Assembly (NCBI RefSeq): GCF_015690355.1
Contig: NZ_JADPRT010000010.1
Location: forward strand, 124,001 to 188,000
Length of the DNA stretch: 64,000 bases
Direction: 5' to 3'
Origin: Streptacidiphilus fuscans
Lineage (GTDB): Bacteria; Actinomycetota; Actinomycetes; Streptomycetales; Streptomycetaceae
Under the pieces are notes generated by a model. It was not told where the DNA came from, did no database searches, and saw nothing but the letters and a program-made list of their open reading frames with translations. The stretch's first letter is position 1; the number at the start of each line of letters is the position of its first letter. Below, one piece after another: positions 19,783 to 30,977 of the stretch. The translations under genes were made by a program, and so were the position numbers.

Positions 19783-21942
19783 TCACCAGTTGATCGGGAG
19801 GTCGGCCGGGGCGCCGCCGGTCGGGGGCACGTCGAGCGTCTTCAGCGAGAACTCCATCACCTGCTTGAAGACCGGGCCGCACAGCTCGCCGCCGTAGTGG
19901 GCGCCAACCGGTCCCTGGATCACGCAGGAGACGGTGATCCGCGGCTTGTCGGCGGGCGCGAAGCCGATGAACGAGGCGGTGTAGCCGCTGTAGCCGTGGG
20001 CGGTGGCACGGTTGGCGGTGCCGGTCTTGCCCGCGACCAGGTAGCCGGGGATCTGCGCCATGGTGCCGGTCCCCTCCTCGCTGCCGACGACCGACTGCAG
20101 CATCTGCGCCACCGTCTTCGCCGTCTGCGCGCTGACCACGCGGGTGGTGGCCGGCGCGGGGGCGGGCGTGTAGACGCCGTCCGGTCCGGTGACGCCCTCG
20201 ACCAGCGTCGGCGCGACCCGGACTCCGCCGTTGGCGATGGTCGAGTACACCGACGTGGTCTGCAGGGCGTTGACGGACAGGCCCTGGCCGAACGGGATGG
20301 TGTACTGCTGCGACGCGTTCCACTGGCCCGGCGGCGGCAGGATGCCCGGGGACTCGCCGGGGAAGTTCAGCCCGCTGGGCTGGCCGATGCCGAACTTGGT
20401 CAGGTAGTCGTAGAGGACCTGGTTGGCCTGCGTCTGGGTGCTGCCCAGGTGCTCGGCGGCCAGGATGGTCCCGATGTTGGAGCTCTGCGCCAGCACGCCG
20501 TTCAGCGTCAGCTGCTCGGTGCCGTGGGCCACGTCGTCGTGGAAGACCGTCCCGTCCCTGGGCAGCGCGCCCGGCACGGTGACATGGGTCTCCGGCGTCG
20601 CCACGTTCTGCTGGATCACCGCGGACATGGTCATCAGCTTGCTGACCGAGCCAGGCTCGTACGCGTCGCTGAGGGCGGTGTTGCCGATGGCGTTGGGGTC
20701 GGCGTGGGCCAGGTCGTTGGGGTTGAACGTCGGCGCGGTGGCCATGGCCAGGATCCGGCCGTTGGTGACGTCCTGGACGATGACGTAGCCACCGAGCGCG
20801 TGCGACTTCGCGACCTGGGCGGACAGCTGCTGCTGCGCCTCCCACTGGATGTCGCTGTTCAGCGTCAGCTTGACGTTCGAGCCGGGGATGGCCGCGGTCT
20901 CGTGCTGCCCCTCGGCAGTCGGCACCTCACGGCCGTTGGCCTGGGCGTAGACCTCGTTGCCGTCGGTGCCCCGCAGCTGCGACTGGAACTGCTCCTCCAG
21001 GCCGCCGGAGCCGACGCCCGCGGCGTTGACGAAGCCGATGACGTTGGCGGCGAGGTCGCCCTCCGGGTAGACGCGCTTGTCGTCGCGGGCGCGGAAGATC
21101 GACGCCAGCGGGTTGGCACAGGCGTCGTCGACCCGGCCGCTGTCCCCGGCCTTCTGGGCCAGCAGGTTCTCGGACAGGCAGTGCCCGGAGGAGGCGTTGT
21201 TCGCCAGCTGGTTCGAGAGGTTGGAGATCTGCGTCCAGACCTGCGGTGACTGCTGCCTGGCGATCAGCCGGTACATGTCCGTTGTCGGGTTCTTGGCCGT
21301 CAGCAGCGTCGTGAGCGTCGTCTGGTCCATGCCCAGGATCGGGGCGAGCAGCGCGGCGGCCGCCTGGGGGCCGTCCGTGGTGTGCAGCTGCTGGGGGGTG
21401 AGCATGGTCGGGTCGGCGGTGATGTCGTAGGCGGTGACGGTGGTCGCCAGGACGTTGCCGTTGGCGTCGGTGATGGTGCCGCGCTGCGCGGTCAGCGGGA
21501 CGGTCACGTAGCGGTTGGCCGAGGCCTCGGCCGCCAGCGCGGTCGAGTCGAGGAACTGGAGCTGGACCAGCCGGCCCAGGAAGAGCGCGAAGACCGTCCC
21601 GAGCGCGATCAGCAGGAACCGCAGCCGCTTGCGCGGCTCGCCCAGCTGCAGCGTCGCCCCGGCGGGCCCGCGCGCACCACCACGCGGCGCGGGCGGACGC
21701 GGCACGGGGGGACGCGGACGTCCGCCGCCGCTGCCGGCGCTGCCACCGGCGGCGCCGCGTGCCTTCGGCACCGCGCCGCGCTGGGCGGTCGCCGGACGGC
21801 GGGCCGGGGCCGGACGGGCAGGGCGCACGGGGCGGGCGTCCCGGGCCGGACGCGGCGCGCGGTCGCGCGGGTCACGGTCGCGGTCGCGGTCGCGGGAGCT
21901 TCGGTCGCGAGGGTCACGAGGTTCGCGAGGAGGCTGAGGCAT
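19783..21942 (-). CDS. ftsI: Septal transpeptidase FtsI (PBP3-type, class B)
   Basis: Cross-links septal peptidoglycan with FtsW. It has 719 residues, longer than most because of a disordered Arg/Asp/Pro-rich cytoplasmic N terminus of about 105 residues. One transmembrane helix follows (about 110-130), then the dimerisation domain and the transpeptidase domain. Active-site motifs: SVSK with S432 and K435, SSN, and KTGT with K639. A Pro-rich linker is absent at the C terminus. It ends 51 nt before murE. Confidence 0.96.
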   Translation of the reverse strand: MPQPPREPRDPRDRSSRDRDRDRDPRDRAPRPARDARPVRPARPAPARRPATAQRGAVPKARGAAGGSAGSGGGRPRPPVPRPPAPRGGARGPAGATLQLGEPRKRLRFLLIALGTVFALFLGRLVQLQFLDSTALAAEASANRYVTVPLTAQRGTITDANGNVLATTVTAYDITADPTMLTPQQLHTTDGPQAAAALLAPILGMDQTTLTTLLTAKNPTTDMYRLIARQQSPQVWTQISNLSNQLANNASSGHCLSENLLAQKAGDSGRVDDACANPLASIFRARDDKRVYPEGDLAANVIGFVNAAGVGSGGLEEQFQSQLRGTDGNEVYAQANGREVPTAEGQHETAAIPGSNVKLTLNSDIQWEAQQQLSAQVAKSHALGGYVIVQDVTNGRILAMATAPTFNPNDLAHADPNAIGNTALSDAYEPGSVSKLMTMSAVIQQNVATPETHVTVPGALPRDGTVFHDDVAHGTEQLTLNGVLAQSSNIGTILAAEHLGSTQTQANQVLYDYLTKFGIGQPSGLNFPGESPGILPPPGQWNASQQYTIPFGQGLSVNALQTTSVYSTIANGGVRVAPTLVEGVTGPDGVYTPAPAPATTRVVSAQTAKTVAQMLQSVVGSEEGTGTMAQIPGYLVAGKTGTANRATAHGYSGYTASFIGFAPADKPRITVSCVIQGPVGAHYGGELCGPVFKQVMEFSLKTLDVPPTGGAPADLPINW

Positions 21943-21957
21943 CGTCAGATCACTCCG

Positions 21958-22533
21958 TCAGTCGCCCGCGGGCGGGGTCGTGCGCGGGTGGGCGCTCGGC
22001 TTCGGCTTGACCGTCCCGGTGCCTGCACTGGCACTGTTCCTGGCCGCGTCGTGCGAGGTGGTCCGGGCGCCGGCGGAGGCCGCGGGCGAGCCCGACGGCG
22101 TCCCGGACGGCTTGGCCGACGCGGACGCTGACGCGGACGCAGAAGCCGTTGCCTGCGGCGTCGGCGACGGGGTCGGTGACGGCGGCGGGCCGACCAGCGG
22201 GGCCGGGGTGGAACCGAGGATCGTGCCGTTGTCGGCCAGGAACGCGGGGTCGCTGCCCGGCACCATGCCGAGGCCGCGGGCGCGCGCGGCCAGCGCCTCC
22301 GGTGCGGACCAGCCGTCGATCTGCTGCTGCAGCCCCTGCTGCTCGTTCTGCAGCGAGGTGGTGTGCTGCTGGAGCTGGGAGAGCGTGAACGACCCCTGGC
22401 TGACGGCGGTGTTGAGCATCAACAGCGCGATCAGACCGCCCGACAGCAGCAGTATCACCAGCAGCGCGAACGGACCGCGCCCGGCGCGGACGCTCCGGGA
22501 TCGCGCCGTTCCCCTCCCGACTGCCACCTGCAC
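21958..22533 (-). CDS. ftsL: FtsL-like septum formation initiator
   Basis: Small bitopic divisome protein. It has a basic N terminus, one transmembrane helix (about residues 20-42), then a short coiled coil (about 50-75, Gln/Leu-rich). The Ser/Ala/Pro/Thr-rich tail of about 90 residues is very low in complexity and is unusual in length for FtsL. Two adjacent GTG starts exist (22533 and 22527). GAGGGAG is 9 nt from the second and only 3 nt from the first, so the second may be used. Identity rests on position between rsmH and ftsI and on topology. Confidence 0.88.
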   Translation of the reverse strand: MQVAVGRGTARSRSVRAGRGPFALLVILLLSGGLIALLMLNTAVSQGSFTLSQLQQHTTSLQNEQQGLQQQIDGWSAPEALAARARGLGMVPGSDPAFLADNGTILGSTPAPLVGPPPSPTPSPTPQATASASASASASAKPSGTPSGSPAASAGARTTSHDAARNSASAGTGTVKPKPSAHPRTTPPAGD

Positions 22534-22580
22534 GCACTCCCTCGACGCACTCGACTCTCATCCGGCAACGGCCGGTCCGA

Positions 22581-23552
22581 TCACGACCCGACGCGTTCCC
22601 GGATTCTCTCCGCCCCCCGCAGCCGTGCGGGCGTGGCGCGCCGGTTCTCCGCGATCTCTTCCTCGGTCGGCAGCTCCGCGCCTCGCGTCAGCAGCTTGAA
22701 CCGGGGCTGGTACTCCTCCGGGACGACCGGCAGTCCGGGCGGCGCGTTGGTCGCCGCCGCCTCCGCGAAGAACCCCTTCACCAGGCGGTCCTCCAACGAG
22801 TGGTAGGAGAGCACGGCCATCCGCCCGCCCACCGCCAAGGCGGCGAGCGCTCCCGGAATCGCGCGCTCCAGCACCGACAGCTCCCCGTTGACCTCGATCC
22901 GCAGGGCCTGGAAGGTGCGCTTGGCGGGGTTGCCGCCGGTCCGCCGCGTCGCCGCGGGAATCGAGTTGCGCACCAACTCCACCAGACGCGCGCTGGTGCT
23001 GAACGGTTCCTTCTCGCGCTCGCGCAGGATCGCCGAGGCGATCTTCCCGGCGAAGCGCTCCTCGCCGTAGACCTTGAGGATCCGGGCCAACTCGCCGTGC
23101 GTGTAGGTGTTGAGCACCTCCGCCGCGCTCATCCCGACGGTCTGGTCCATCCGCATGTCCAACGGCGCGTCCTGCGCGTAGGCGAAGCCGCGGTCGGCCT
23201 CGTCCAGCTGCATGCTGGAGACGCCGAGGTCGAAGAGCGCGCCGTGGATCTGCTCGATACCGAGCCGCTCCAGCACCTCGGGGATCTCGTCGTAGACGGC
23301 GTGGACCAGGGTGGCCCGGTCGCCGAAGGGCGCCAGCCGCTCGCCCGCCAGCCGCAGCGCGACCGGGTCGCGGTCGGTGGCCACCAGCCGGACCTCGGGG
23401 AACTCGCGGAGCAGCGCCTCGCTGTGGCCGCCCAGGCCAAGCGTCGCGTCTACCACGACCGCGCCAGGGGCGCGCAGCGCCGGGGCCAGCATCTCGAGGG
23501 TGCGCCGCAGCATCACCGGGACGTGCTTCGCGTTGTCCGCGGCGCTGCTCAT
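22581..23552 (-). CDS. rsmH: 16S rRNA m4C1402 methyltransferase RsmH
   Basis: Methylates N4 of C1402 in 16S rRNA. 323 residues. The SAM-binding loop [10 protein letters not shown] is at residues 35-44, and [17 protein letters not shown] and the [13 protein letters not shown] signature follow. The ATG has GAGAGG 7 nt upstream. First gene of the dcw run. I see no mraZ upstream; the gap to moxR is 544 nt. Confidence 0.97.
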   Translation of the reverse strand: MSSAADNAKHVPVMLRRTLEMLAPALRAPGAVVVDATLGLGGHSEALLREFPEVRLVATDRDPVALRLAGERLAPFGDRATLVHAVYDEIPEVLERLGIEQIHGALFDLGVSSMQLDEADRGFAYAQDAPLDMRMDQTVGMSAAEVLNTYTHGELARILKVYGEERFAGKIASAILREREKEPFSTSARLVELVRNSIPAATRRTGGNPAKRTFQALRIEVNGELSVLERAIPGALAALAVGGRMAVLSYHSLEDRLVKGFFAEAAATNAPPGLPVVPEEYQPRFKLLTRGAELPTEEEIAENRRATPARLRGAERIRERVGS

Positions 23553-23750
23553 CGGGGGGCCTCTCTGCAAAAAGCGCCCGCGCCTACTGGTCCCCGCCCG
23601 CTCGCCCGCGAGGGAAGAGCCGTCTGGCGCCGGGGAAGGGGCGTCAGCGGGCAGCAGCCACGTGCGGGTGTCGAGCGGGTGGAGGCCGGAGGGTGCGGGC
23701 CCTGATCAACGTACGGAGCGTCCCGTCCGACACTCCCTCGACGTGGCGTC

Positions 23751-23778
23751 ACTCTACTCCACGGCGACCCCGGGTCAA
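23751..23778 (-). promoter_or_regulatory. Promoter of the rsmH-led dcw operon
   Basis: On the minus strand TTGACC (23773-23778) and TAGAGT (23751-23756) are 16 nt apart, a good match to a housekeeping promoter. It leaves a leader of about 190 nt before rsmH. The rest of the rsmH-moxR gap (23779-24096) holds a short tandem GACCGGCCGCGG repeat (three units near 23900-23930) and the moxR ribosome site, with no recognisable gene. Confidence 0.6.
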
Positions 23779-24096
23779 TCGAACGGCACGGCCGACACCC
23801 CGTCCGAGTGAACCGAGAAACCGCTGGTCAGGACCGCTGCCCCGGAAGGCCTGGGGCGCGCGCCACGCCGGGACACGCCCCCTGGCTCCGGCGGCGGGAC
23901 CGGCCGCGGGACCGGCCGCGGGTCCGACGGCGCGTACGGGCCACGTCCGGACCCACGTCCGAGGCCGCATCCCGGCCTGGCCATACGATCTTTGTGGCAA
24001 ATCACCGCATGTCAGCCAGTCGAGTGACGTAAACGCCCGGCGCAGGGAACAATGCCTCTCAAGCGCAAACGGGCGGACGCTACAAGGAGCAACCGG

Positions 24097-25110
<1,014 letters not shown>

Positions 25111-25112
25111 CC

Positions 25113-26672
25113 GTGCCGGCGGCCGGTTCCCGAGCACCGAGAGGGCCGAGAAGTCCTGGAGAGCCCCAGAACAGCGACCCCCAGCAGGGCGGCACGGTCC
25201 GCCAGGCACTGAGCGGGCTGACCACGCGTGGCCGTTCGTTCCTCGCCGCCGGGCTGACCGCGATCGTCTGCGCCTACCTGCTGGGCGAGTTCGCGCTGAT
25301 GCGGGTGGGCGTGCTGCTCGCGGTGCTGCCGCTGGTCAGCGTCGGCGCGCTGGTGCGCACCCGGTACCGGGTGGCCAGCGGACGGCGGCTGACGCCGGCG
25401 CGGATCCCGGCCGGGCAGGAGGCGCGGGTCCACCTGCGGGTCGACAACATCTCCCGGGTGCCGACCGGCCTGCTGCTATTGGAGGACCGGGTCCCCTACG
25501 TGCTGGGGCCGCGTCCGCGGTTCGCGCTCGACCGGGTCGAGCCGCGCGGCTTCCGCGAGGTCTCCTACCGGGTCCGCTCCGACCTGCGCGGACGCTATCC
25601 GCTCGGCCCGCTGCAGCTGCGGCTGGCGGACCCGTTCGGGCTGTGCGAGCTGACCCGCTCGTTCACCTCCCACGACCTCCTGACCGTGGTCCCGCAGGTG
25701 CAGGCGCTGACGCCGGTCAAGCTGACCGGCGAGTGGTCCGGCTTCGGCGACAGCCAGGCCCGCGCGGTCGCCCTCGCGGGCGAGGACGACGTGGTGCCGC
25801 GCGAGTACCGGCAGGGCGACGACCTGCGCCGGGTGCACTGGCGCTCCACCGCCAAGTACGGCGAGCTGATGGTCCGTCGCGAGGAGCAGCCGCTGCGGCA
25901 CCACGCCACCGTGCTGCTGGACACCCGCCGGTCGGGGCATCGGGGTTCGGGCCCCGCCTCCTCCTTCGAGTGGGCGGTCAGCGCAGCCGCGTCGATCGCC
26001 CTCCACCTGCTGGAACGCGGCTACGAGGTACGGCTGCTGACCGACACGGGCGAGGCGGTCACCGCCGTCGGCGCGCTCACTGCGGGCGGCAGCGCGGCCG
26101 AGGCCGCCGGGCTGATGCTGGACCAGCTGGCAATGGTGGAGCTCTCCGACAGTGACGACCTGACCTCCGCCGAGGAGGTCCTGCGCGTGGGCGGCGAGGG
26201 CCTGCTGGTGGCCGTCCTGGGCGGGATGGACGACGAGCAGCTGGCCGAGCTCTCCCGGCTGCGCCGCCGGGCCGGCTCCGCGATCGCGCTGCTGCTGGAC
26301 CCGGACAGCTGGAGCCTGCTCCGGGGCCTGGGCAACGGGTCGGGCAACGGGACCGGCAACGGCACGGGCCGCAACGGCACGTCGTCGAACGGCGGCTCCG
26401 CCAACGGCGGGCACAACGGCGCGCACAACGGCGGAGCGCACCGCCCCGGCGGTGCGCCGCGGGACAGCGCGGAACGGCGGCAGCGGCTGATGGGCGACGC
26501 CGGCTGGCGGGTCCTGCCCGCCCGCTCCGGCGACACGCTGCCCGAGCTGTGGCAGCTGCTGGGCCGCCCGGGCACGGGTTTCGGCGGCCGGGGCACCACC
26601 GCCGTGACGGCGAAGTCGGCGGCCGGCATCGTCCAGGGCGAGCCCACCCGCCGGACCGACGGGGGTGCGTGA
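25113..26672 (+). CDS. DUF58 domain membrane protein
   Basis: 519 residues: two N-terminal transmembrane helices (about 45-80), a beta-rich region, then the DUF58 domain with the conserved DDLRRVHWRSTAKYGELMVR motif (near residues 233-252) that gives it a von Willebrand A-like fold. An odd Asn/Gly/Thr/Ser run (about residues 407-450) interrupts the C-terminal part and looks like an expanded linker. It starts at GTG, 2 nt after the moxR stop, so translation is probably coupled. Confidence 0.93.
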   Translation: MPAAGSRAPRGPRSPGEPQNSDPQQGGTVRQALSGLTTRGRSFLAAGLTAIVCAYLLGEFALMRVGVLLAVLPLVSVGALVRTRYRVASGRRLTPARIPAGQEARVHLRVDNISRVPTGLLLLEDRVPYVLGPRPRFALDRVEPRGFREVSYRVRSDLRGRYPLGPLQLRLADPFGLCELTRSFTSHDLLTVVPQVQALTPVKLTGEWSGFGDSQARAVALAGEDDVVPREYRQGDDLRRVHWRSTAKYGELMVRREEQPLRHHATVLLDTRRSGHRGSGPASSFEWAVSAAASIALHLLERGYEVRLLTDTGEAVTAVGALTAGGSAAEAAGLMLDQLAMVELSDSDDLTSAEEVLRVGGEGLLVAVLGGMDDEQLAELSRLRRRAGSAIALLLDPDSWSLLRGLGNGSGNGTGNGTGRNGTSSNGGSANGGHNGAHNGGAHRPGGAPRDSAERRQRLMGDAGWRVLPARSGDTLPELWQLLGRPGTGFGGRGTTAVTAKSAAGIVQGEPTRRTDGGA

Positions 26673-26741
26673 CATGTGTGTCGTGCGGGGCTTGTGTGAC
26701 GTGCGGGGCTTGGGAGTCGGGGAAGTCGTGGGAGTCGTCGG

Positions 26742-29105
26742 ATGAACACGCGCACACGGATCGCGCTCACCGCGGCGGCGGCCACGGTGCTCACCGCGCT
26801 CTGCCTCTTCCCCCTGGTCCAGCCGACCAGTTGGCTGGTCGAGGCGACGGCGATGCTGCTGGTGATCACCGGCGTCGGCGTGCTCACCCGCCGGTTCCCG
26901 CTGGCCCGCCCGCTCACCGTGCTGCTCCAACTGCTGGTCGCGGTGATGCTGCTGACGTTCTTCTTCGTCCGCGACTCCGCCGTGTTCGGGCTGCTGCCCG
27001 GTCCCGGGGCCTGGCGGGCGTTCGGCTCCGACCTGCAGTCCGGCTTCGACGACATGTCGCACTTCAGCACCCCGGCCCCGGACACGGTCGGGCTGCGGCT
27101 GCTGCTCACCATCGCGGTCCTCACCGTGGGCCTGCTGGTCGACGCGATGGCCGTCACCTACCAACGCGTCGCCCTGGCCGGGCTGCCGCTGCTGGCCCTC
27201 TACGCCGTCGGCACCGGCATCCACCCGCACGGGGCGCTCTGGTTCTGGTTCCTGGCCGCCACCTTCGGCTTCCTGATGCTGCTGCTGGCCGAGGGCCGGG
27301 ACCGGGTCTCGCGCTGGGGACGGATCTTCCACGGCGCCTCGGCCACCGCCGTCGCCGACAGCACCAACCCGGTCAACGCCACCGGCCTGCGGATCGCCTC
27401 GCTGGCGGCGGTCGGCGCGCTGATCGTCCCGGTGCTGCTGCCGTCCGTGGGCAGCGGCGTGGTCGCCGACCTCGGCGGTGGCGGCGGTTCCGGCACCGGG
27501 AACGGCGTGATCACCGCCGTCGACCCGATGGCCTCGCTGGCGCAGAGCCTCAACCAGACCAGCGCGGTCCCGGTGCTCTCCTACCGGACCACCGCCTCCG
27601 ACCCGGCCGACCAGTACCTGCGCATCGTCGACCTGGACGTCTTCAACGGCGTCGCCTGGACCACCAGCACCCACCGCGCCGTGCCGCTGCCCGACCCGCT
27701 GGGCGTCCCCACCGAGCTCTCCGGCGGTATCCAGCAGCAGACGGTGGAGACGGAGGTGACCACCCAGCCCGGCTACGTCCAGCAGTGGCTGCCGATGCCG
27801 TACCCGGCGGTCAACGTCCAGGTGGTGGGCGACTGGCGGTGGGAGCCCGAGGGCCGGACGGTGATCGGCGGCACCGACGCGCAGAACGCGGGCGGGCTCG
27901 ACTACACCGTCACCAGCCTGTCTCTGCACCCCACCCAGGACCAGCTGCGCAACGCCGGGCCGCCCCCGGCGGACATCGCGCGCACCTATCTCACGCTGCC
28001 CTCCAACCTGCCCGCCGTGGTCGGCCAGGACGCTCGCGCGGTCACCGCCAACGCGCCCACCGCCTTCGACAAGGCCCTGGCGCTGCAGGACTGGTTCGCC
28101 CACTCCGGCGGGTTCACGTACAACACCAACGTCCCGGTCAGCAACACGTCCAACGCGCTGGCCGACTTCCTCAAGAACAAGCAGGGCTTCTGCGTCCACT
28201 TCGCCTCCACCATGGCGGCGATGGCCCGCCTGCTCGGCATCCCGGCGCGGGTCGCCGTCGGCTTCACCCCCGGCACCGAACAGGCCGACGGTTCCTGGCT
28301 GGTGACCACCAAGAACGCGCACGCCTGGCCGGAGCTCTACTTCACCGGCGTGGGCTGGGTGCGCTTCGAGCCGACGCCGTCCATCGGCTTCGAGCCGAGC
28401 TTCGGCGCCTCGACCACCCAGCCGGCACCCGGCCCGTCGTCCTCCGCGCAGCCCACCGCCGGCGCCGGTCCGACGGCGGGCACGCACAACCAGGGCTGCC
28501 CGATCCAGGCGCGCCGCGAGGGCCTGTGCTCGGCGGCCACCACCCCCGGCGGGTCGGTCAGCACCGGCTCGTCGGCCGCCGGTTCGCTGCGGCTGGCGGT
28601 CTGGGCGCTGGCCGGGTTGGTAGTGCTCCTGCTGCTGGTGCCGATGGTCTGGCGCTGGCGGTCCCGACGCGTCCGACTGGCCCGTGGGCCCGGCGGGCTG
28701 ACCGAGCAGCAGGTGCTGGACGCCTGGCACGAGATGCTGGACACCGCCTGGGACCTGGGCATTCCCCCGGACCACGCGGAGACGCCACGGCGCACGGCCG
28801 AGCGGATCAGCGCGCTCGGCGAGCTGGGCCCCGAGCCGAGCGCCGCGGCGGGCCGACTCGCCCTCGCCACCGAGCAGGTGCTCTACGCGCCCGTGGTGAC
28901 CGTGCCGCTCCAGCTGCGGCAGGACGTCCGCTCGGTCCGGCAGGGCCTCTCCGCCCGCGTCGACCGACGCACCCGGCTCCGCGCGGTGCTGCTGCCGCCG
29001 TCCTCGTCCCGGCTCTACCGCGACCTGCCGCGCCGCGTCTCCGCCGAGGTACGGCGAAGGGCCGCAGCCCTGTGGAGCAGGCTGCGGCCCGGTGGCTCGC
29101 GCTGA
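26742..29105 (+). CDS. Transglutaminase-like membrane protein (TgpA/DUF3488 type)
   Basis: 787 residues. Five or six transmembrane helices lie in the first 230 residues (DUF3488), then an extracytoplasmic transglutaminase-like domain. The catalytic cysteine is C484 (GFCVHFAS), the histidine H527 (NAHAWPEL), and the third residue is probably the Glu of WVRFEPTP, where many relatives have Asp. One more transmembrane helix (about 610-632) precedes a C-terminal cytoplasmic DUF4129-like region. Together with moxR and DUF58 this forms a widely conserved trio of unknown envelope role. GGGAG lies 8 nt before the ATG. Confidence 0.94.
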   Translation: MNTRTRIALTAAAATVLTALCLFPLVQPTSWLVEATAMLLVITGVGVLTRRFPLARPLTVLLQLLVAVMLLTFFFVRDSAVFGLLPGPGAWRAFGSDLQSGFDDMSHFSTPAPDTVGLRLLLTIAVLTVGLLVDAMAVTYQRVALAGLPLLALYAVGTGIHPHGALWFWFLAATFGFLMLLLAEGRDRVSRWGRIFHGASATAVADSTNPVNATGLRIASLAAVGALIVPVLLPSVGSGVVADLGGGGGSGTGNGVITAVDPMASLAQSLNQTSAVPVLSYRTTASDPADQYLRIVDLDVFNGVAWTTSTHRAVPLPDPLGVPTELSGGIQQQTVETEVTTQPGYVQQWLPMPYPAVNVQVVGDWRWEPEGRTVIGGTDAQNAGGLDYTVTSLSLHPTQDQLRNAGPPPADIARTYLTLPSNLPAVVGQDARAVTANAPTAFDKALALQDWFAHSGGFTYNTNVPVSNTSNALADFLKNKQGFCVHFASTMAAMARLLGIPARVAVGFTPGTEQADGSWLVTTKNAHAWPELYFTGVGWVRFEPTPSIGFEPSFGASTTQPAPGPSSSAQPTAGAGPTAGTHNQGCPIQARREGLCSAATTPGGSVSTGSSAAGSLRLAVWALAGLVVLLLLVPMVWRWRSRRVRLARGPGGLTEQQVLDAWHEMLDTAWDLGIPPDHAETPRRTAERISALGELGPEPSAAAGRLALATEQVLYAPVVTVPLQLRQDVRSVRQGLSARVDRRTRLRAVLLPPSSSRLYRDLPRRVSAEVRRRAAALWSRLRPGGSR

Positions 29106-29120
29106 TCGGCTGACCCTCGG

Positions 29121-30794
29121 TCAGCTCGCGGGCAGGTAGACGATGCCGAGCTTGTCCAGCTGCCAGAGCTGGGTGTCGGCGCCGGTGTCCGGCTGGAGCG
29201 TGGTGATCGGGTTGCCGGAGCTGTCGACCGCGGCGCTGGTGCCGAGCGTCGCCACCATGTTCGTGTCGGCCGAGTCGGCGATCTTGTAGTAGCCGTTCCC
29301 GGCCGGCTCGAAGACCCAGTGCTGGTTGGCGTTGCCGTTGCAGCCCCACTGCTCCAGCTGCGTGCCCGCCGCCGTGCTGCCGCCGGTGGCGTCCAGGCAC
29401 ATGTTGCGGTTGCCGCTGAAGTCCAGCTCGTAGCTGCCACCGGACTTGATCTCGAAGACGAAGGACTGGTTCAACCCGCCGTCCGCGCCGTAGGTGATGG
29501 CCGGGCGGCCGTTGGTGGCGTCGCCGTAGCTGCCGCCACCGGAGAAGTCGAGGACGTTGCCGCTCGACTTGTTGGTCAGCTGGAACCAGGACCCGTCCGT
29601 CGGCACGTCCCTGAAGGTCGGATCACCGGCTGTCAACGGCATGATCGTGGTGCCGTCCTGCGGGTCCAGGGTGCAGTAGGCCTCCTGCTGCGTCGGGGCG
29701 TTGTAGAAGTCCCCGAGGCAGGCGCCCTCGGCCTTGTAGCCGGCGACGCGCGGGTGGTACGACTGCCGGACCTCGTCGGTGCAGAGGCCGAGCACGCCGA
29801 TCGACTGGTCACACCCGTTGCGGGTCAGCTCGCTGGTGTCGATCACGTCGCCGTTGATGTACTCGTACGGCGACGAGGTGAACTCCGCGCAGACCTCGTG
29901 GCCGTAGGAGACCCGGCGCATGTCCAGGAACCGGACCCCGGGAACCGCCTCGGCGGCGGCCCGCTCGGTGTCGTCCAGCTGCGGGACCACCCAGTTGTGC
30001 GCCCAGGCGGCGTCCTCGGGGAAGCCGGGGCAGCCGTCGGCGACCTTGCCCGCGTAGGAGTTGTCGCGGATGTCCGGCGTGATCGGCGTGAAGTACGACT
30101 GCAGCACCAGCTGGTACGAGCTGTCCGCGTATCCGGCGTTGCGCATGGTCTGGCGGACGTCGGTGAGCGCCGCCTCGATCTTCGGCAGGTCCGCCTTGGC
30201 GCGGGCGGTGATCGCCGCGCTGCCGATGGTCTGCCGGCAGCCCTGGGACTGCGGAACCGGGAAGTACGCGGTCAGGCAGCTGACGACGATGCCGGTGAAG
30301 TCGAAGTCGTCGTTGGCGCCGATGGTCACCACGACCATCTTGACGTCGTAGTTGGCGGCGGTCTGCGCCAGCTGGGCGTCCTGCTTGGGCTCGCCGTAGT
30401 CGCCGCTGCCCGGACCGGTGATCTTGGCCAGGGTCGGGTCGGAGGTCAGGTCCCCGGTCTGCGCCCCGGAACAGGCGAGGTCGATCGGGGTGACGCCGGT
30501 GACGCCGGTGTCGAAGATCGTCGACTCGTCGTGCCGGTGACAGAAGTCCTTGGGCCCGTCGGTGCCCGCCATGTAGCCGTCGCTGGTGTCGGTCCCGGCG
30601 CCTTCACCGGAGATCGCGCTGTCGCCCAGGGAGACGATGGCGGCGGGTTTGGCGGCCTGTCCGGCAGCCGGTCCGGTGGCCGCGGCGGCGGTCTGTGCCG
30701 TGGCGGTGCCGAGTGCGCCGACAAGGGCGGTGACGGCGAGTGCCGCGAGGGCGGCCCGGGGTTTGCGCAGGGCTGTTCTGACTGTTCTGGTCAC
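29121..30794 (-). CDS. Secreted SGNH hydrolase with C-terminal ricin-type lectin domain
   Basis: 557 residues from the GTG at 30794, which has AGGAG 6 nt upstream. The signal peptide (basic start, hydrophobic core to about residue 38, Ala-rich cleavage region) predicts secretion. The SGNH esterase/lipase domain shows block I GDSAISGEG (S59), block III GAND (N161) and a late YHPRVAGY that supplies the histidine. Six or more cysteines suggest disulfides. After about residue 430 comes a ricin-B-like region with NMCLDATGG and NQHW. The substrate is probably an esterified glycan or lipid, but not determinable. It converges with the transglutaminase gene with 15 nt between. Confidence 0.9.
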   Translation of the reverse strand: MTRTVRTALRKPRAALAALAVTALVGALGTATAQTAAAATGPAAGQAAKPAAIVSLGDSAISGEGAGTDTSDGYMAGTDGPKDFCHRHDESTIFDTGVTGVTPIDLACSGAQTGDLTSDPTLAKITGPGSGDYGEPKQDAQLAQTAANYDVKMVVVTIGANDDFDFTGIVVSCLTAYFPVPQSQGCRQTIGSAAITARAKADLPKIEAALTDVRQTMRNAGYADSSYQLVLQSYFTPITPDIRDNSYAGKVADGCPGFPEDAAWAHNWVVPQLDDTERAAAEAVPGVRFLDMRRVSYGHEVCAEFTSSPYEYINGDVIDTSELTRNGCDQSIGVLGLCTDEVRQSYHPRVAGYKAEGACLGDFYNAPTQQEAYCTLDPQDGTTIMPLTAGDPTFRDVPTDGSWFQLTNKSSGNVLDFSGGGSYGDATNGRPAITYGADGGLNQSFVFEIKSGGSYELDFSGNRNMCLDATGGSTAAGTQLEQWGCNGNANQHWVFEPAGNGYYKIADSADTNMVATLGTSAAVDSSGNPITTLQPDTGADTQLWQLDKLGIVYLPAS

Positions 30795-30837
30795 ACAGTG
30801 CTCCTGAGGGTGGACGGGGGGTGCCCGATCGTCCCTC

Positions 30838-30866
30838 AGGGTAGGTACCCCCAGGTAACATAACAA
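30838..30866 (-). promoter_or_regulatory. Promoter of the SGNH hydrolase gene
   Basis: TTGTTA (30861-30866) and TACCCT (30838-30843) on the minus strand, 17 nt apart, in a locally A+T-richer stretch. The start codon lies about 40 nt downstream. Confidence 0.5.
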
Positions 30867-30977
30867 GAGTGGTGCTCATGTTTTCTGCGGCGAACACAAC
30901 AAGACCCTGTTGACCTGGCGATCTCCACACGCCAAACACGACCGACCACGACGATGCGCGTCGCCGGGCACGTCAAA

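Noticed and set aside
25476-28775. 1099-codon minus-strand frame across the DUF58 and transglutaminase genes
   Set aside because: Shadow of two well-supported plus-strand genes; no recognisable family and biased toward Gly/Arg/Ala.
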